From: Lysobacter enzymogenes
Lineage (GTDB): Bacteria; Pseudomonadota; Gammaproteobacteria; Xanthomonadales; Xanthomonadaceae
Assembly: GCF_017355525.1 (NCBI RefSeq)
Contig: NZ_CP067395.1
Coordinates: 5,778,501-5,842,500 of the forward strand
Reading direction: 5' to 3'
Length of the DNA stretch: 64,000 nucleotides
The notes beneath the pieces are model-generated. The model had not been told where the DNA came from, did not search any database, and saw only the letters and a list, made by a program, of their open reading frames with translations. Positions 36,556-45,000 of this stretch are shown piece after piece. The position numbers and the translations under genes are program-made. The first letter of the stretch is position 1; the number at the start of each line of letters is the position of its first letter.

Positions 36556-38268
36556 ATGGACCGTCTGATGCGCCGGATGCTGCGGATCGCCGCGCTGCTG
36601 CTGGCCTGCGCGCTGGCCGCGGGGCCGGCCGCCGCGGCCGAGCCCGCGGACGTGCTGCAACTGGCCCTGCTGCCCGCGGACGTGCCCGACCAGTCGTACC
36701 AGTTCGCGCGCTCGCAGCAGGCGCAGCCGCTGTTCCGCGCGGTGCCGGGCCAGTCGGTCGAGGTGCGCGGGCGCCAGGCGCGCTGGTGGCGCCTGACCGC
36801 GACCCGCGACATCGACGCCAAGGACGCGCCGCAGCTGGTCATGTCGCATCCCTTCCTCAAGCGCCTGGAAGCCTGGCGCCCCGGCGACAGCATCGGCGTG
36901 CGCCGCGCGCTGTACGGCGAGGACAGCGACCTGAGCCATTCCGCGCTCGCCCATGTGGTGCCGCTGCCGCAAGGCCTGCGCGCCGGCGAATCGGTGTACG
37001 TGCGGATCCACTCGCGTTCCAACGTGGTCTCGACGTTCTCGATCGTGCCGCTGGCCGAGGTCTACGCCCGCGACGGCGCCTACAACCGCCTGCGCACCTT
37101 TTTCCTGACCGCGCTCGGCGTGGTGGCGCTGCTCTCGATCGGCTTTTCGATCTCGCTGCGCCAGCCCGGCTACGCCTACCTGGCCGCGACCCTGCTGACC
37201 CAGGTCGTGACCCTGGCGATTGAAGGCGGCGACTTCCGCGTCGATCCGTGGCTGTCGGCGATCGCCACCGACCGCCGCACCCAGTTCCTGCTGAACACCA
37301 CCGCGGTGCTGGCGAGCGTGCGCTTTCTGATGTTCTTCCTCGACCTGCCGTCGACCCAGCCGCGCGTCGCGCGCGTGCTCAACGTCTGCAGCGCGGTGCT
37401 GGGAACGATCCTGGCGGTCTCGGTATTCCAGATCTGGCCGGCGACGGCGTACTTCGGCAACATCGTGCTGCTGGTGGTCATCGCGGCGATCGTGGTCGCC
37501 TGCGTGCGCGCGATCGCCGCGCGCCGGATCGAGGCCTTCATCCTGTTCGCGGCGTGGGCGCCGCTGATGCTGGTGCTGGTGGTGCGGATCGGCGGCCAGG
37601 CGAAATGGTGGCCGAACTTCGAATGGCTCGGCGTCGCCTATCCCTGGGTGGTGACCTTCGGCGGGCTGGTGCTGCTGATGGGCTTCACTCACCAGCACGG
37701 CACGATCCTGCGCGGCGCGCTGCGCCAGCTCAGCCGCGACCGCGACTCCGCGCACCGGCGCGCGGCCTACGACGGCCTGACCGGCGCGCTGACCCGGCCG
37801 GCGTTCGAGGACGCGCTCGCCAGCGCGGTCGCCGGCGCGCACGCCAGCGCCGCGCCGCTGTGCGCGGCGTTCCTCGACGTGGACCGGTTCAAGCTCATCA
37901 ACGACGTGCACGGCCACGCGGTCGGCGACGAGGTGCTGCGCATCGTCGCCAAGCGCATCGGCAACCGCCTGCGCGGCGACGACCGCCTGTGCCGCTACGG
38001 CGGCGACGAAATGGTGCTGCTGCTGCCCAACACCGCGCTGGCCGAAGCGATGCGCATCGCCGAGTACCTGCGCGACGCCGTCGTCGCCAGCCCGTTCGCG
38101 ATCGACGGCGTCCTGGTCGAGGTCGACGTGAGCCTGGGCGTGGCGCAGTTGCGCGGCGGCGAGCCCGCGGTCGACCTGCTCAAGCGCGCCGACGGCGCCT
38201 TGTATGCGAGCAAGCGCGGCGGGCGCGGGCGGGTCACCGGCGAAGACGGCCCGGAGCTCGCCGCCTGA
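36556..38268 (+). CDS. Membrane GGDEF protein with 7TMR-DISM sensory module
   Basis: A 570-residue putative diguanylate cyclase. A Sec signal (LLLACALAAGPAAAAE) leads to a periplasmic 7TMR-DISMED2-like sensor (about residues 30-170). Seven membrane helices (about 175-390) and a short linker (LRQLSRDRDSAHRRAAYDGLTG) follow, then a GGDEF domain. The domain has DVDRFKLINDVHGHAVGDEVL, but the active site reads R-Y-G-G-D-E-M (residues 482-486 GGDEM), with Met in place of the usual Phe. The acidic metal ligands are kept, so activity is possible. No RxxD inhibitory site is evident. GGAGAG precedes the ATG; an ATG at 36539 is out of frame. Confidence 0.88.
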   Translation: MDRLMRRMLRIAALLLACALAAGPAAAAEPADVLQLALLPADVPDQSYQFARSQQAQPLFRAVPGQSVEVRGRQARWWRLTATRDIDAKDAPQLVMSHPFLKRLEAWRPGDSIGVRRALYGEDSDLSHSALAHVVPLPQGLRAGESVYVRIHSRSNVVSTFSIVPLAEVYARDGAYNRLRTFFLTALGVVALLSIGFSISLRQPGYAYLAATLLTQVVTLAIEGGDFRVDPWLSAIATDRRTQFLLNTTAVLASVRFLMFFLDLPSTQPRVARVLNVCSAVLGTILAVSVFQIWPATAYFGNIVLLVVIAAIVVACVRAIAARRIEAFILFAAWAPLMLVLVVRIGGQAKWWPNFEWLGVAYPWVVTFGGLVLLMGFTHQHGTILRGALRQLSRDRDSAHRRAAYDGLTGALTRPAFEDALASAVAGAHASAAPLCAAFLDVDRFKLINDVHGHAVGDEVLRIVAKRIGNRLRGDDRLCRYGGDEMVLLLPNTALAEAMRIAEYLRDAVVASPFAIDGVLVEVDVSLGVAQLRGGEPAVDLLKRADGALYASKRGGRGRVTGEDGPELAA

Positions 38269-38326
38269 CCTGCGCGCGTGTCGGCGGATCTGCAGGTCCG
38301 ACGCTCCGCGCTGTGCCGCCGCGAAA

Positions 38327-38350
38327 CCGCGGCGCGCGAACGCGCCGCGG
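38327..38350. terminator. G+C hairpin between convergent genes
   Basis: A perfect 10-bp stem CCGCGGCGCG / CGCGCCGCGG with a CGAA loop sits between two convergent stop codons. There is no T-run on either side, so it is a weak intrinsic terminator at best or an mRNA 3'-end stabiliser. Confidence 0.45.
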
Positions 38351-38358
38351 GCCTTCGC

Positions 38359-39684
38359 TCAGCGCTGCACCACGAACTGCTCCATGCTCGCGTTCAAGGT
38401 GTTGCATTGCTCGAACACCAGGCGTTCGCGATTGGCCGTCGCATACGACTCGTGATTTCCCATCAACTGGCACGACTGCCATTTCACGAACGGCATGTCG
38501 CCGTTGCGCGGCCGGTAGGTCACCGGATAGCAGCCGGCGCTGACCTCGGCGCTGTGCGCCAGCGCCGCGTCGGTGCAGGCGATGAAGCTGAGGTTGGCGT
38601 TCCTGGCGTCCCAGCCGCAGTCCATCAGCTTGCTCGCGCGCGAGCGCAGCTCGAAGCGCACGCCGCACACCAGCAGGGTCTTGACCGTGTTGTTGTGCGG
38701 GCCCGGCGGCAGGTCGAAGAACACCGAGCGCAGGTTCGGGTCGGTGTTGCACTGGATCCACGAGCCGCCGTAGACGTTGACGTAGCCGCCGCGGGCGAAG
38801 CGCAGCAAGGTGCCGCTGCGGTATTCGAACTTGCAGTCGCGGAACCAGAAATTCAGGAACTGGTCCTGCTGGCTGTAGGCCGGCGACATGCCCGAATGCA
38901 GGAACGCGTCGCCGAACACCACGTCGTTGGCCAGATGGCAGCGGTTGAACGACCACTCCGAGTTGAGGTTGGACTTGTCGTCGCCGTCCAGGCCGATCAC
39001 CCGGTTCCACGGGCCGCGCCATTCCACATCGTCGAAAGCGAAGTCCTGGTTGCTCTGGCCGCCGCTGACCGACGACCAGCAGTACATCCAGTTGAGCCCG
39101 GCGCGCGCGCTGCGGAAAGTGATTTCGCGCACCCGCAACTGGCGCACCCGGCCGTGCGCGGTCAGCAGGTTGCCGCTGTAGGGATCGCCGCCGCCGGCCG
39201 GCGCGTCGAACAGGATCTCCGAGCAGCGCTTGCCCTGGCCTTCGATGGTGTAGCCGTTGATCTTGTCGCCCGGCGAACCCTTGGGCAGCAGCGCGTCGGC
39301 GCGGGTGACGCGGTAGATGCCGGCGGGGAAGTACAGGTGATGGGTCAGAAAGCCGTTGCCGTTGCGCGAGGCGAACACGGCGTCGCGGGCTTTTTCGATC
39401 GCGGCAGTGTCGTCGGCGCTGCCGTTGCCGACGGCGCCGTAGTCCTTGACGCTGATGCGGCCGGGAGGAACCGGGTCGGCCGCGGCAGCCGACTGCCGGC
39501 GCGGCGGCGGCGCGCCGCCGACCGGCGCTTGCGCGGAGGCGGAGGCGCCGATCTGGGCGACGCTGCCCGCGGCCGCTGCGACGCCCGCGCCGGCGACCAT
39601 GCCGGCCGCGCCGATCAGCTTGCGGCGCGCGCGCGAGGCCGGCGCGGCGTCGCCGGCCGGGCCGTTGGAAGACTGTTTGCTCAT
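38359..39684 (-). CDS. Tat-exported pectate-lyase-superfamily (beta-helix) protein
   Basis: A 441-residue protein with a twin-arginine signal (SRARRKLIGAAGMVAG, hydrophobic to about residue 50), a Pro/Ala linker, then the Pectate_lyase_3 signature ISVKDYGAVGNGSADDTAAIEKA. YFPAGIYRV and repeated beta-helix strands follow (YTIEGQG, FDDVEWRGPWNRVIGLDGDD, FWFRDCKFEY, SGTLLRFARGGYVNVYGGSW). This fold covers polysaccharide lyases, epimerases and phage-type depolymerases; no catalytic set was identified. Export as a folded protein suggests a cell-surface or secreted glycan-active enzyme. AAGGAAT precedes the ATG. Confidence 0.82.
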   Translation of the reverse strand: MSKQSSNGPAGDAAPASRARRKLIGAAGMVAGAGVAAAAGSVAQIGASASAQAPVGGAPPPRRQSAAAADPVPPGRISVKDYGAVGNGSADDTAAIEKARDAVFASRNGNGFLTHHLYFPAGIYRVTRADALLPKGSPGDKINGYTIEGQGKRCSEILFDAPAGGGDPYSGNLLTAHGRVRQLRVREITFRSARAGLNWMYCWSSVSGGQSNQDFAFDDVEWRGPWNRVIGLDGDDKSNLNSEWSFNRCHLANDVVFGDAFLHSGMSPAYSQQDQFLNFWFRDCKFEYRSGTLLRFARGGYVNVYGGSWIQCNTDPNLRSVFFDLPPGPHNNTVKTLLVCGVRFELRSRASKLMDCGWDARNANLSFIACTDAALAHSAEVSAGCYPVTYRPRNGDMPFVKWQSCQLMGNHESYATANRERLVFEQCNTLNASMEQFVVQR

Positions 39685-39996
39685 GCGGATTCCTTGCGTG
39701 GATCACTCGGTAGCGATCGCGTCGCCGCATCGCGCGGCGCGCGCACGTTCCGCGCGGCGTGTCGTGCATTCCCCTGCAGGCCGCGAGGCGCGCGCAATCT
39801 AGAAGGCGGTCGTCATGCGCGAATGCGAACAGCGGCGCAATTCGCGGCGGGTGTGACAAATGTCGTCTGTAATCGTTCGTGCGAATGCGCCGGCAGTCGC
39901 GCTTGCGCGTCGGCGCTGGTTTCGAAGACTGCGGGCGATGCTTGCGCGTGCCTTTGGCGTTTGTCGCGTTCGGGCTGCGACGCGACGTCGATCGCT

Positions 39997-40078
39997 CCCT
40001 GTAGGAGCGGCGCCGCGAAACCGCACTTGCGTCGTAAGCGCGATGTCGCGGTCGCGGCTCGCGCCGCGCCTACAGGGA
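39997..40078. repeat. REP pair with diverged left arm
   Basis: Outer ends TCCCTGTAG (39997-40005) and CTACAGGGA (40070-40078) are exact inverted repeats. The right arm (about 40050-40074) carries GTCGCGGCTCGCGCCGCGCC, while the left arm (GTAGGAGCGGCGCCGCGAAA) is shortened. The spacer CACTTGCGTCGTAAGCGCGA resembles the spacers of the pairs at 17052 and 56135. The rest of the 462-nt gap upstream of the Tat-exported protein has no recognised gene. Confidence 0.7.
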
Positions 40079-40110
40079 ACCGCCGCGAAAACATCGTCGC
40101 GGCAAAAACA

Positions 40111-40138
40111 AAAAGCCCCCGATCGCTCGGGGGCTTTT
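40111..40138 (-). terminator. Terminator of tRNA-Ser(GGA)
   Basis: Perfect 12-bp stem AAAAGCCCCCGA / TCGGGGGCTTTT with a TCGC loop. On the minus strand it follows the tRNA and is extended by T-rich TTTTTGTTTTTG. It is symmetric enough to act both ways. Confidence 0.92.
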
Positions 40139-40146
40139 CATGGATC

Positions 40147-40239
40147 TGGCGGAGAGAGGGGGATTCGAACCCCCGAAGCGCGGTTTAGACGCTTACACAC
40201 TTTCCAGGCGTGCTCCTTCAACCACTCGGACACCTCTCC
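40147..40239 (-). tRNA. tRNA-Ser (anticodon GGA)
   Basis: A 93-nt class II tRNA on the minus strand: acceptor GGAGAGG (last pair G-U), anticodon arm CACGC-CTGGAAA-GTGTG with GGA as anticodon, long variable arm, T arm GGGGG-TTCGAAT-CCCCC, encoded GCCA end. It reads UCC and UCU. Confidence 0.97.
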
Positions 40240-40539
40240 GGAACTGTCCGGCCGCCAGCGGCGGGCCGTGCAGGGCCAGGGATTCTAGCCGGCGCGGCGC
40301 CGATGGACAAGTTGGGTCGAATGCGACGCGCCCGCGGCCCGCGCGGGGCCGCCGCGCCGCAGCCGCGCGCGCGTCCGGCCGCGGCCTGGGGCGCGGGGGT
40401 GGGGCATGGCACAATGCGGGGCCGGTCCGCGCGCGTCGCGCCGCCGGCCGGCGCGCGCCGTCCGCGGCGCCGTCGCCGGCTCCCGCGGCGGCCTCAGGCC
40501 GCGCGGGCCGCTCCCCGCCCAACCGTGTCCAAGGATCCG
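40240..40539. other. Gap between tRNA-Ser and dnaX
   Basis: Exactly 300 nt of extremely G+C-rich DNA containing divergent promoters. GGCACAATGCGGGG at 40408-40421 holds a candidate -10 (CACAAT) for dnaX about 126 nt upstream of its ATG; reading through to dnaX would give a G+C-rich leader. No other feature was recognised. Confidence 0.4.
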
Positions 40540-43056
40540 ATGTCCTACCTCGTCCTCGCCCGCAAATGGCGCCCCAAGCGTTTCGCCGAACTGGTCGGGC
40601 AGGAGCACGTGGTGCGCGCGCTGACCAATGCGCTGAGCACCGGACGCGTGCATCACGCGTTCCTGTTCACCGGCACCCGCGGCGTCGGCAAAACCACGAT
40701 CGCGCGCATCTTCGCCAAGTCGCTCAACTGCGAGCAGGGCACCTCGGCCGATCCGTGCGGCGAATGCAACGCCTGCCGCGACATCGACGCCGGCCGCTTC
40801 ATCGACCTGCTGGAAATCGACGCCGCCAGCAACACCGGCGTCGACGACGTGCGCGAGGTGATCGACAACGCCCAGTACATGCCCAGCCGCGGACGGGTCA
40901 AGGTCTATTTGATCGACGAAGTCCACATGCTGTCGAAGTCGGCGTTCAACGCGCTGCTGAAGACGCTGGAGGAGCCGCCTGGGCACGTCAAATTCCTGCT
41001 CGCGACCACCGACCCGCAGAAGCTGCCGGTGACGGTGCTGTCGCGCTGCCTGCAGTTCAACCTCAAGCGCCTGGACGAGCAGCAGATCGCCGGGCAGATG
41101 ACCCGGATCCTCGCGGCGGAAGCCATCGCCGCCGAGGATTCGGCGATCCGCCAGCTGGCCAAGGCCGCCGACGGCAGCCTGCGCGACGGCCTGTCGCTGC
41201 TCGATCAAGCCATCGCCTACAGCGGCGCCGGCAGCGCCGACGCGGCCGGCGACGGGCAGGCGCTGCAAGGCGCGGCGGTCGCGGCGATGCTCGGCTCGGT
41301 CGACCGCACCCGGGTCGGCGCGGTGCTGGCGGCGCTGGCCGACGGCGACGGCCGCCGCCTGCTCGACGAGGTGGCGACGCTGGCCGAGTTCTCGCCCGAT
41401 TGGGGCAACGTGCTCGAATCGCTCGGCGATGCGCTGCACCGCATCCAGGTGCGGCAGCTGGTGCCCGAGGCGGCGGTGGAGGCCGACGGCGTCGATGTCG
41501 ACGGCCTGGCCGCGCAGCTGCGGCCGGAACTGGTCCAGCTCTGGTATCAGATGTGCCTCAGCGGCCGCCGCGACCTGCCGCTGGCGCCGAGCCCGCGCGC
41601 GGGTTTCGAGATGAGCGCGCTGCGCATGCTCGCGTTCCGCCCCAGCGCGGGCGGCGATGCCGCGCCGCCGTCGGGTTCGGGGTCGGGCGAGCGCGGCGAA
41701 CCGGCGCGCGGCGCCAACGCCGCCGCGCAAGCGGCCGCGGCGATGCGCGAGATGGGCGCGGCGCCGCGCGCTGCGAACGCCGCCGCGCCGGCGGCAACGA
41801 CGCCCGCACCGGCGGCAACGCCTGCGGCCGAAGCGCGCGCGCCGCTGTCGGTGCGCGAAGCGCCGGCGGTGTATCCGGTCCAGGCGCCGGCGCAGGACCC
41901 CAACGATGCGCCGCCGTGGGCGCCGGACCCGGCCAAGCCGGCCGCGCCGGTGCGCGAAGCCGCGAACGCGGCGCCGAAACCGACGCCTGCGGCGCGCGCC
42001 AATCCGTTCGCGGACGACCTGCGCGAAGCGGCGCCGAAGCCGGCGCCCGCAGCCCGCGCCAATCCGTTCGAAGACGACCCGCGCGAAGCGGCGGCGAACG
42101 CCGCGCCGCAGCCGGTGCCTGCGGCGCGCGCCAATCCGTTCGCGGACGATCCGCGCGAGGCGGCGCCGAACGCCGCGCCGCAGCCGGCGCCCGCGGCGCG
42201 CGCCAACCCGTTCGAAGACGATCCGCGCGAGGCGGCGGCGCACGTTGCGTCCCCGCCCGCGATTGCGGCGCGCAGCAACCCGTTCGAGGACCCGGCGCCG
42301 AAACCCGTCGCAGCGGCGCGCGTCGACCCGTTCGCGGACGAACCCCGCGCTGCAGCGTCCGCGCCAGCCCCCGAGCCTGCCGCGCCCGTCCGGCCCGCCG
42401 CGCCGGTCCGCGCCAATCCGTTCGAGGACGATCCGCGCGACGCCGACAGCGTCGTCGCCGCCGCGTCCGCGCGCGGCCCGCTGTTCGAGGACGACCCGCG
42501 CGATGCGCCGGCGCCCGCACCGCGCACGTCCGCGCCTGCGCCGGTCGCCGTCTCCGCCGCGCGCCCGGCGCCCGCCGCGCGCGAGGACCTGCTCGCCGCG
42601 GCCGCGCCGATCACCATGCCGGCGCGCGCCGCCGCACCGGCGGCCGGCGCCGGCATCGCCGACGACGGCGCCTGGCATGCGCTGATCGACAGCAGCGGCC
42701 TGCGCGGCCCGGCCCGGATCCTGGCCGAACATGCCGCCTTCATCGGCTACGCCGACGGCGTGCTGACCCTGGCGCTGGGCCCGAACGACGAGCATCTCAA
42801 GGCGCCGGCACTGGTCAAGCTGGTCGCCGACGCGCTCAGCGCGCGCCTCGGCGCGGCGCCGCAGATCCGTTTCGAAGCCGCCCCGGCCGGCGCGGCGAAC
42901 GGCGAATCGGTGCACGAGCGCAACCTGCGCGCGCGCGACGAGCGCCAGGCGCGGGCCGAGGACATGTTCATGAACGATCCCGACGTGCGCCGGCTGATCG
43001 AGCAGTACGGCGCCAAGGTCGTGCCCGATTCGATCCGCCCGTTCGACGAACCCTGA
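40540..43056 (+). CDS. dnaX: DNA polymerase III subunits gamma/tau, with internal NPF repeats
   Basis: An 838-residue clamp-loader ATPase. The AAA+ part (about 1-370) has Walker A GTRGVGKTT, the four zinc cysteines (C-GECNAC after LNC), Walker B VYLIDEVHML and the sensor-1/SRC motif VTVLSRCLQF. Between residues about 485 and 657 a Pro/Ala linker carries eight imperfect copies of ARANPFEDDPREA. The tau-specific C-terminal domain that contacts alpha and DnaB follows (about 690-838). I noticed no A6G slippery heptamer of the E. coli type, so the gamma form may not be made that way. ybaB and recR follow, the standard dnaX-ybaB-recR order. Confidence 0.95.
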   Translation: MSYLVLARKWRPKRFAELVGQEHVVRALTNALSTGRVHHAFLFTGTRGVGKTTIARIFAKSLNCEQGTSADPCGECNACRDIDAGRFIDLLEIDAASNTGVDDVREVIDNAQYMPSRGRVKVYLIDEVHMLSKSAFNALLKTLEEPPGHVKFLLATTDPQKLPVTVLSRCLQFNLKRLDEQQIAGQMTRILAAEAIAAEDSAIRQLAKAADGSLRDGLSLLDQAIAYSGAGSADAAGDGQALQGAAVAAMLGSVDRTRVGAVLAALADGDGRRLLDEVATLAEFSPDWGNVLESLGDALHRIQVRQLVPEAAVEADGVDVDGLAAQLRPELVQLWYQMCLSGRRDLPLAPSPRAGFEMSALRMLAFRPSAGGDAAPPSGSGSGERGEPARGANAAAQAAAAMREMGAAPRAANAAAPAATTPAPAATPAAEARAPLSVREAPAVYPVQAPAQDPNDAPPWAPDPAKPAAPVREAANAAPKPTPAARANPFADDLREAAPKPAPAARANPFEDDPREAAANAAPQPVPAARANPFADDPREAAPNAAPQPAPAARANPFEDDPREAAAHVASPPAIAARSNPFEDPAPKPVAAARVDPFADEPRAAASAPAPEPAAPVRPAAPVRANPFEDDPRDADSVVAAASARGPLFEDDPRDAPAPAPRTSAPAPVAVSAARPAPAAREDLLAAAAPITMPARAAAPAAGAGIADDGAWHALIDSSGLRGPARILAEHAAFIGYADGVLTLALGPNDEHLKAPALVKLVADALSARLGAAPQIRFEAAPAGAANGESVHERNLRARDERQARAEDMFMNDPDVRRLIEQYGAKVVPDSIRPFDEP

Positions 43057-43196
43057 GCGGCCAACGAACCCTGAGCCGCCGCGGCCGCCCCCTTGCGTGC
43101 GGCCCGCGCCGGCCCAACACCTGAACGACATCGTGGCGTGTTCCACTGGCGCCGCCCGATCCACCGACTCTTTCACGACACAGCAGGACCACCACC

Positions 43197-43517
43197 ATGC
43201 GCGGCAACATCGCCCAACTCATGCAACAAGCGCAGAAGATGCAGGAAAACGTGCAGCGCGCGCAGGAAGAACTGGCCAAGATCGAAGCCACCGGCAGCGC
43301 CGGCGGCGGCATGGTCAGCGTCACCGTCACCGGCCGCATGGAGTGCCGCAAGGTGCGCATCGACCCGAGCGTGCTGAGCGACCAGGAAATGGTCGAGGAC
43401 CTGATCGCGGCGGCGTTCAACGACGCGGTCAACAAGATCAACGCCGAGTCGCAGGCGAAGATGTCGGCGGCCACCGCCGGCATGCCGATGCCGCCCGGCA
43501 TGAAGCTGCCGTTCTGA
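43197..43517 (+). CDS. ybaB: YbaB/EbfC family nucleoid-associated protein
   Basis: A 106-residue DNA-binding protein. The N-terminal helix ([21 protein letters not shown]) and the strand block [22 protein letters not shown] are diagnostic; the tail ends in [10 protein letters not shown]. It forms dimers that bind and bend DNA. It lies between dnaX and recR, as in most bacteria. Confidence 0.94.
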   Translation: MRGNIAQLMQQAQKMQENVQRAQEELAKIEATGSAGGGMVSVTVTGRMECRKVRIDPSVLSDQEMVEDLIAAAFNDAVNKINAESQAKMSAATAGMPMPPGMKLPF

Positions 43518-43528
43518 GCGAGGCGACC

Positions 43529-43762
43529 ATGGGCTTGCATATCGGTATCACCGCCGCCTTGGTCGCGGCCGGCCTGCTCGGCCTGGACCTGTTCGCGACC
43601 TGGGCGGTCTGGCGCGAACCCGACCTCACCGGCGCGCAGAAGGGCTTCCAGTCGGCGATGATCTGGCTGCTGCCGCTGCTCGGCGCGATCGTCGTGCTGA
43701 ACGTGGTGCGCTCGATGAACCGCGAGCCGGCCGCGCGCAGCACCTTCACCACCTCCGAGTGA
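43529..43762 (+). CDS. Small two-helix membrane protein (PLDc_N-like)
   Basis: A 77-residue protein with two hydrophobic helices ([20 protein letters not shown] and [17 protein letters not shown]), separated by a short loop ([13 protein letters not shown]) rich in polar residues. This layout resembles the phospholipase D N-terminal anchor domain found alone as a small protein. It starts 11 nt after ybaB (GAGGCG ribosome site) and is 31 nt before recR, so it lies inside the operon. No function can be assigned. Confidence 0.75.
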   Translation: MGLHIGITAALVAAGLLGLDLFATWAVWREPDLTGAQKGFQSAMIWLLPLLGAIVVLNVVRSMNREPAARSTFTTSE

Positions 43763-43793
43763 ACGCCGCGGCCGCTGCGGGCGGGGCGCGCGC

Positions 43794-44387
43794 GTGAGCA
43801 GCGCCCTGCTCGAACAACTCATCGACGCGCTGCGGGTGCTGCCCGGCGTGGGCCAGAAATCGGCCCAGCGCATGGCCTATCACCTGCTCGAACGCGAGCG
43901 CGCCGGCGGCCAGCGCCTGTCGCAGGCGCTGAGCGAGGCGATCGAGAAGATCGGCCACTGCGCGCGCTGCCGCGACTTCAGCGAAACCGAGGTCTGCCCG
44001 ACCTGCGCCAGCGCCGCGCGCGACGCGCATCTGCTGTGCGCGGTCGAATCGCCGGCCGACCGGCTGGCGATCGAGCAGGCCACCGGCTACCGCGGCCTGT
44101 ATTTCGTGCTGCAGGGCCGGCTCAGCCCGCTCGACGGCATCGGCCCGCGCGAACTCGGCCTGGACACGCTGGCCGCGCGCCTGGGCGAGGGCGAGGTGCA
44201 GGAACTGATCATCGCCACCAATCCCACCGTCGAAGGCGAGGCCACCGCGCACTACCTGGCGCAGCTGGCGCGTCAGCACGGGGTCAAGCCGAGCCGCCTG
44301 GCCCATGGCGTGCCGCTCGGCGGCGAACTGGAATACGTGGACCGCGGCACCTTGTCGCATGCGTTCGGCAGCCGCACCGAGGTGTGA
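43794..44387 (+). CDS. recR: Recombination mediator RecR
   Basis: A 197-residue protein of the RecFOR pathway, forming a DNA-encircling ring with RecO that loads RecA onto gapped DNA. It shows the helix-hairpin-helix [18 protein letters not shown], the zinc finger C-x2-C-x10-C-x2-C ([16 protein letters not shown]), the Toprim domain [15 protein letters not shown], and [15 protein letters not shown]. The start is GTG. Confidence 0.96.
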   Translation: MSSALLEQLIDALRVLPGVGQKSAQRMAYHLLERERAGGQRLSQALSEAIEKIGHCARCRDFSETEVCPTCASAARDAHLLCAVESPADRLAIEQATGYRGLYFVLQGRLSPLDGIGPRELGLDTLAARLGEGEVQELIIATNPTVEGEATAHYLAQLARQHGVKPSRLAHGVPLGGELEYVDRGTLSHAFGSRTEV

Positions 44388-44398
44388 CGGTTTTTTGG

Positions 44399-44510
44399 GA
44401 TTCGGGATTCGGGATTTGCGATTCGAGGCTGCCGGCGGGCCGCATCGAAACCACCGGATCGCCCGCGCTGCTACGCTTTGGCGAATCCCGAATCCCGAAT
44501 CCCGAATCCC
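44399..44510. repeat. Inverted clusters of GATTCGG heptamers
   Basis: GGGATTCGGGATTCGGGATT at 44397-44416 and its inverse, CGAATCCCGAATCCCGAATC extending to 44510, face each other across about 60 nt in the recR-HIT gap. The two clusters could pair into a long hairpin. The heptamer is a simple tandem unit (GGGATTC) of the kind often seen between xanthomonad genes. Confidence 0.8.
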
Positions 44511-44527
44511 ACCCAAACGAGCCCGCC

Positions 44528-44881
44528 ATGACCGACTCCACCATCTTCGGCAAGATCATCCGCCGCGAACTGCCCGCGGACATCGTGTTCGAGGACGACG
44601 ACCTGATCGCGTTCCGCGACATCGCGCCGCAGGCGCCGGTGCACGTGCTGTTCGTGCCGAAGACGCCGATCGCCACGCTCAACGATCTGCAGCCCGAGCA
44701 GGCCGCGGTGGTCGGCAAGCTGGCCTACGCCGCCGCCCAGTACGCCAAGCGCGAAGGCTTCGCGCAGGACGGCTACCGCGTGGTCATGAACTGCAACGAG
44801 CACGGCGGCCAGACCGTGTTCCAGCTGCACCTGCACCTGCTCGCCGGCGATCACCTCGGCCGCTTCGGCACGCCACGCTGA
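44528..44881 (+). CDS. hinT: HIT family purine nucleoside phosphoramidase (HinT-like)
   Basis: A 117-residue histidine-triad protein, hydrolysing nucleoside 5'-phosphoramidates and acyl-adenylates. The N-terminus IFGKIIRRELPADIVFEDDD, the core FRDIAPQAPVHVLFVPK, YRVVMNCNEHGGQTVFQLHL and the triad H-x-H-x-x (LHLHLLAG) are all present. The ATG has weak purines upstream. The convergent terminator at 44935 separates it from slp. Confidence 0.93.
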   Translation: MTDSTIFGKIIRRELPADIVFEDDDLIAFRDIAPQAPVHVLFVPKTPIATLNDLQPEQAAVVGKLAYAAAQYAKREGFAQDGYRVVMNCNEHGGQTVFQLHLHLLAGDHLGRFGTPR

Positions 44882-44934
44882 GCGCATCGGCGAACGCATC
44901 GGCTGACCCATCGACGACCGGCCGAACCGCAAAA

Positions 44935-44966
44935 ACGACGAAGGCGCCGCAAGGCGCCTTCGTCGT
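44935..44966 (-). terminator. Terminator of the moxR-tgpA-slp operon
   Basis: A perfect 14-bp stem ACGACGAAGGCGCC / GGCGCCTTCGTCGT with a GCAA loop. On the minus strand it is followed by TTTTTGCGG, so it chiefly serves the operon ending with slp. Confidence 0.88.
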
Positions 44967-45000
44967 ATCCGCCGCGCGCCGGCTCAGCCGCGCGCCGCGC

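Noticed and set aside
36539..36556. ATG at 36539 as start of the GGDEF protein
   Set aside because: Out of frame with the protein; ATG 36556 has GGAGAG upstream and begins the signal peptide.
40540..43056. Programmed frameshift for DnaX gamma
   Set aside because: No A6G-type slippery heptamer was noticed in the frame near the end of the ATPase region; cannot be excluded without expression data.
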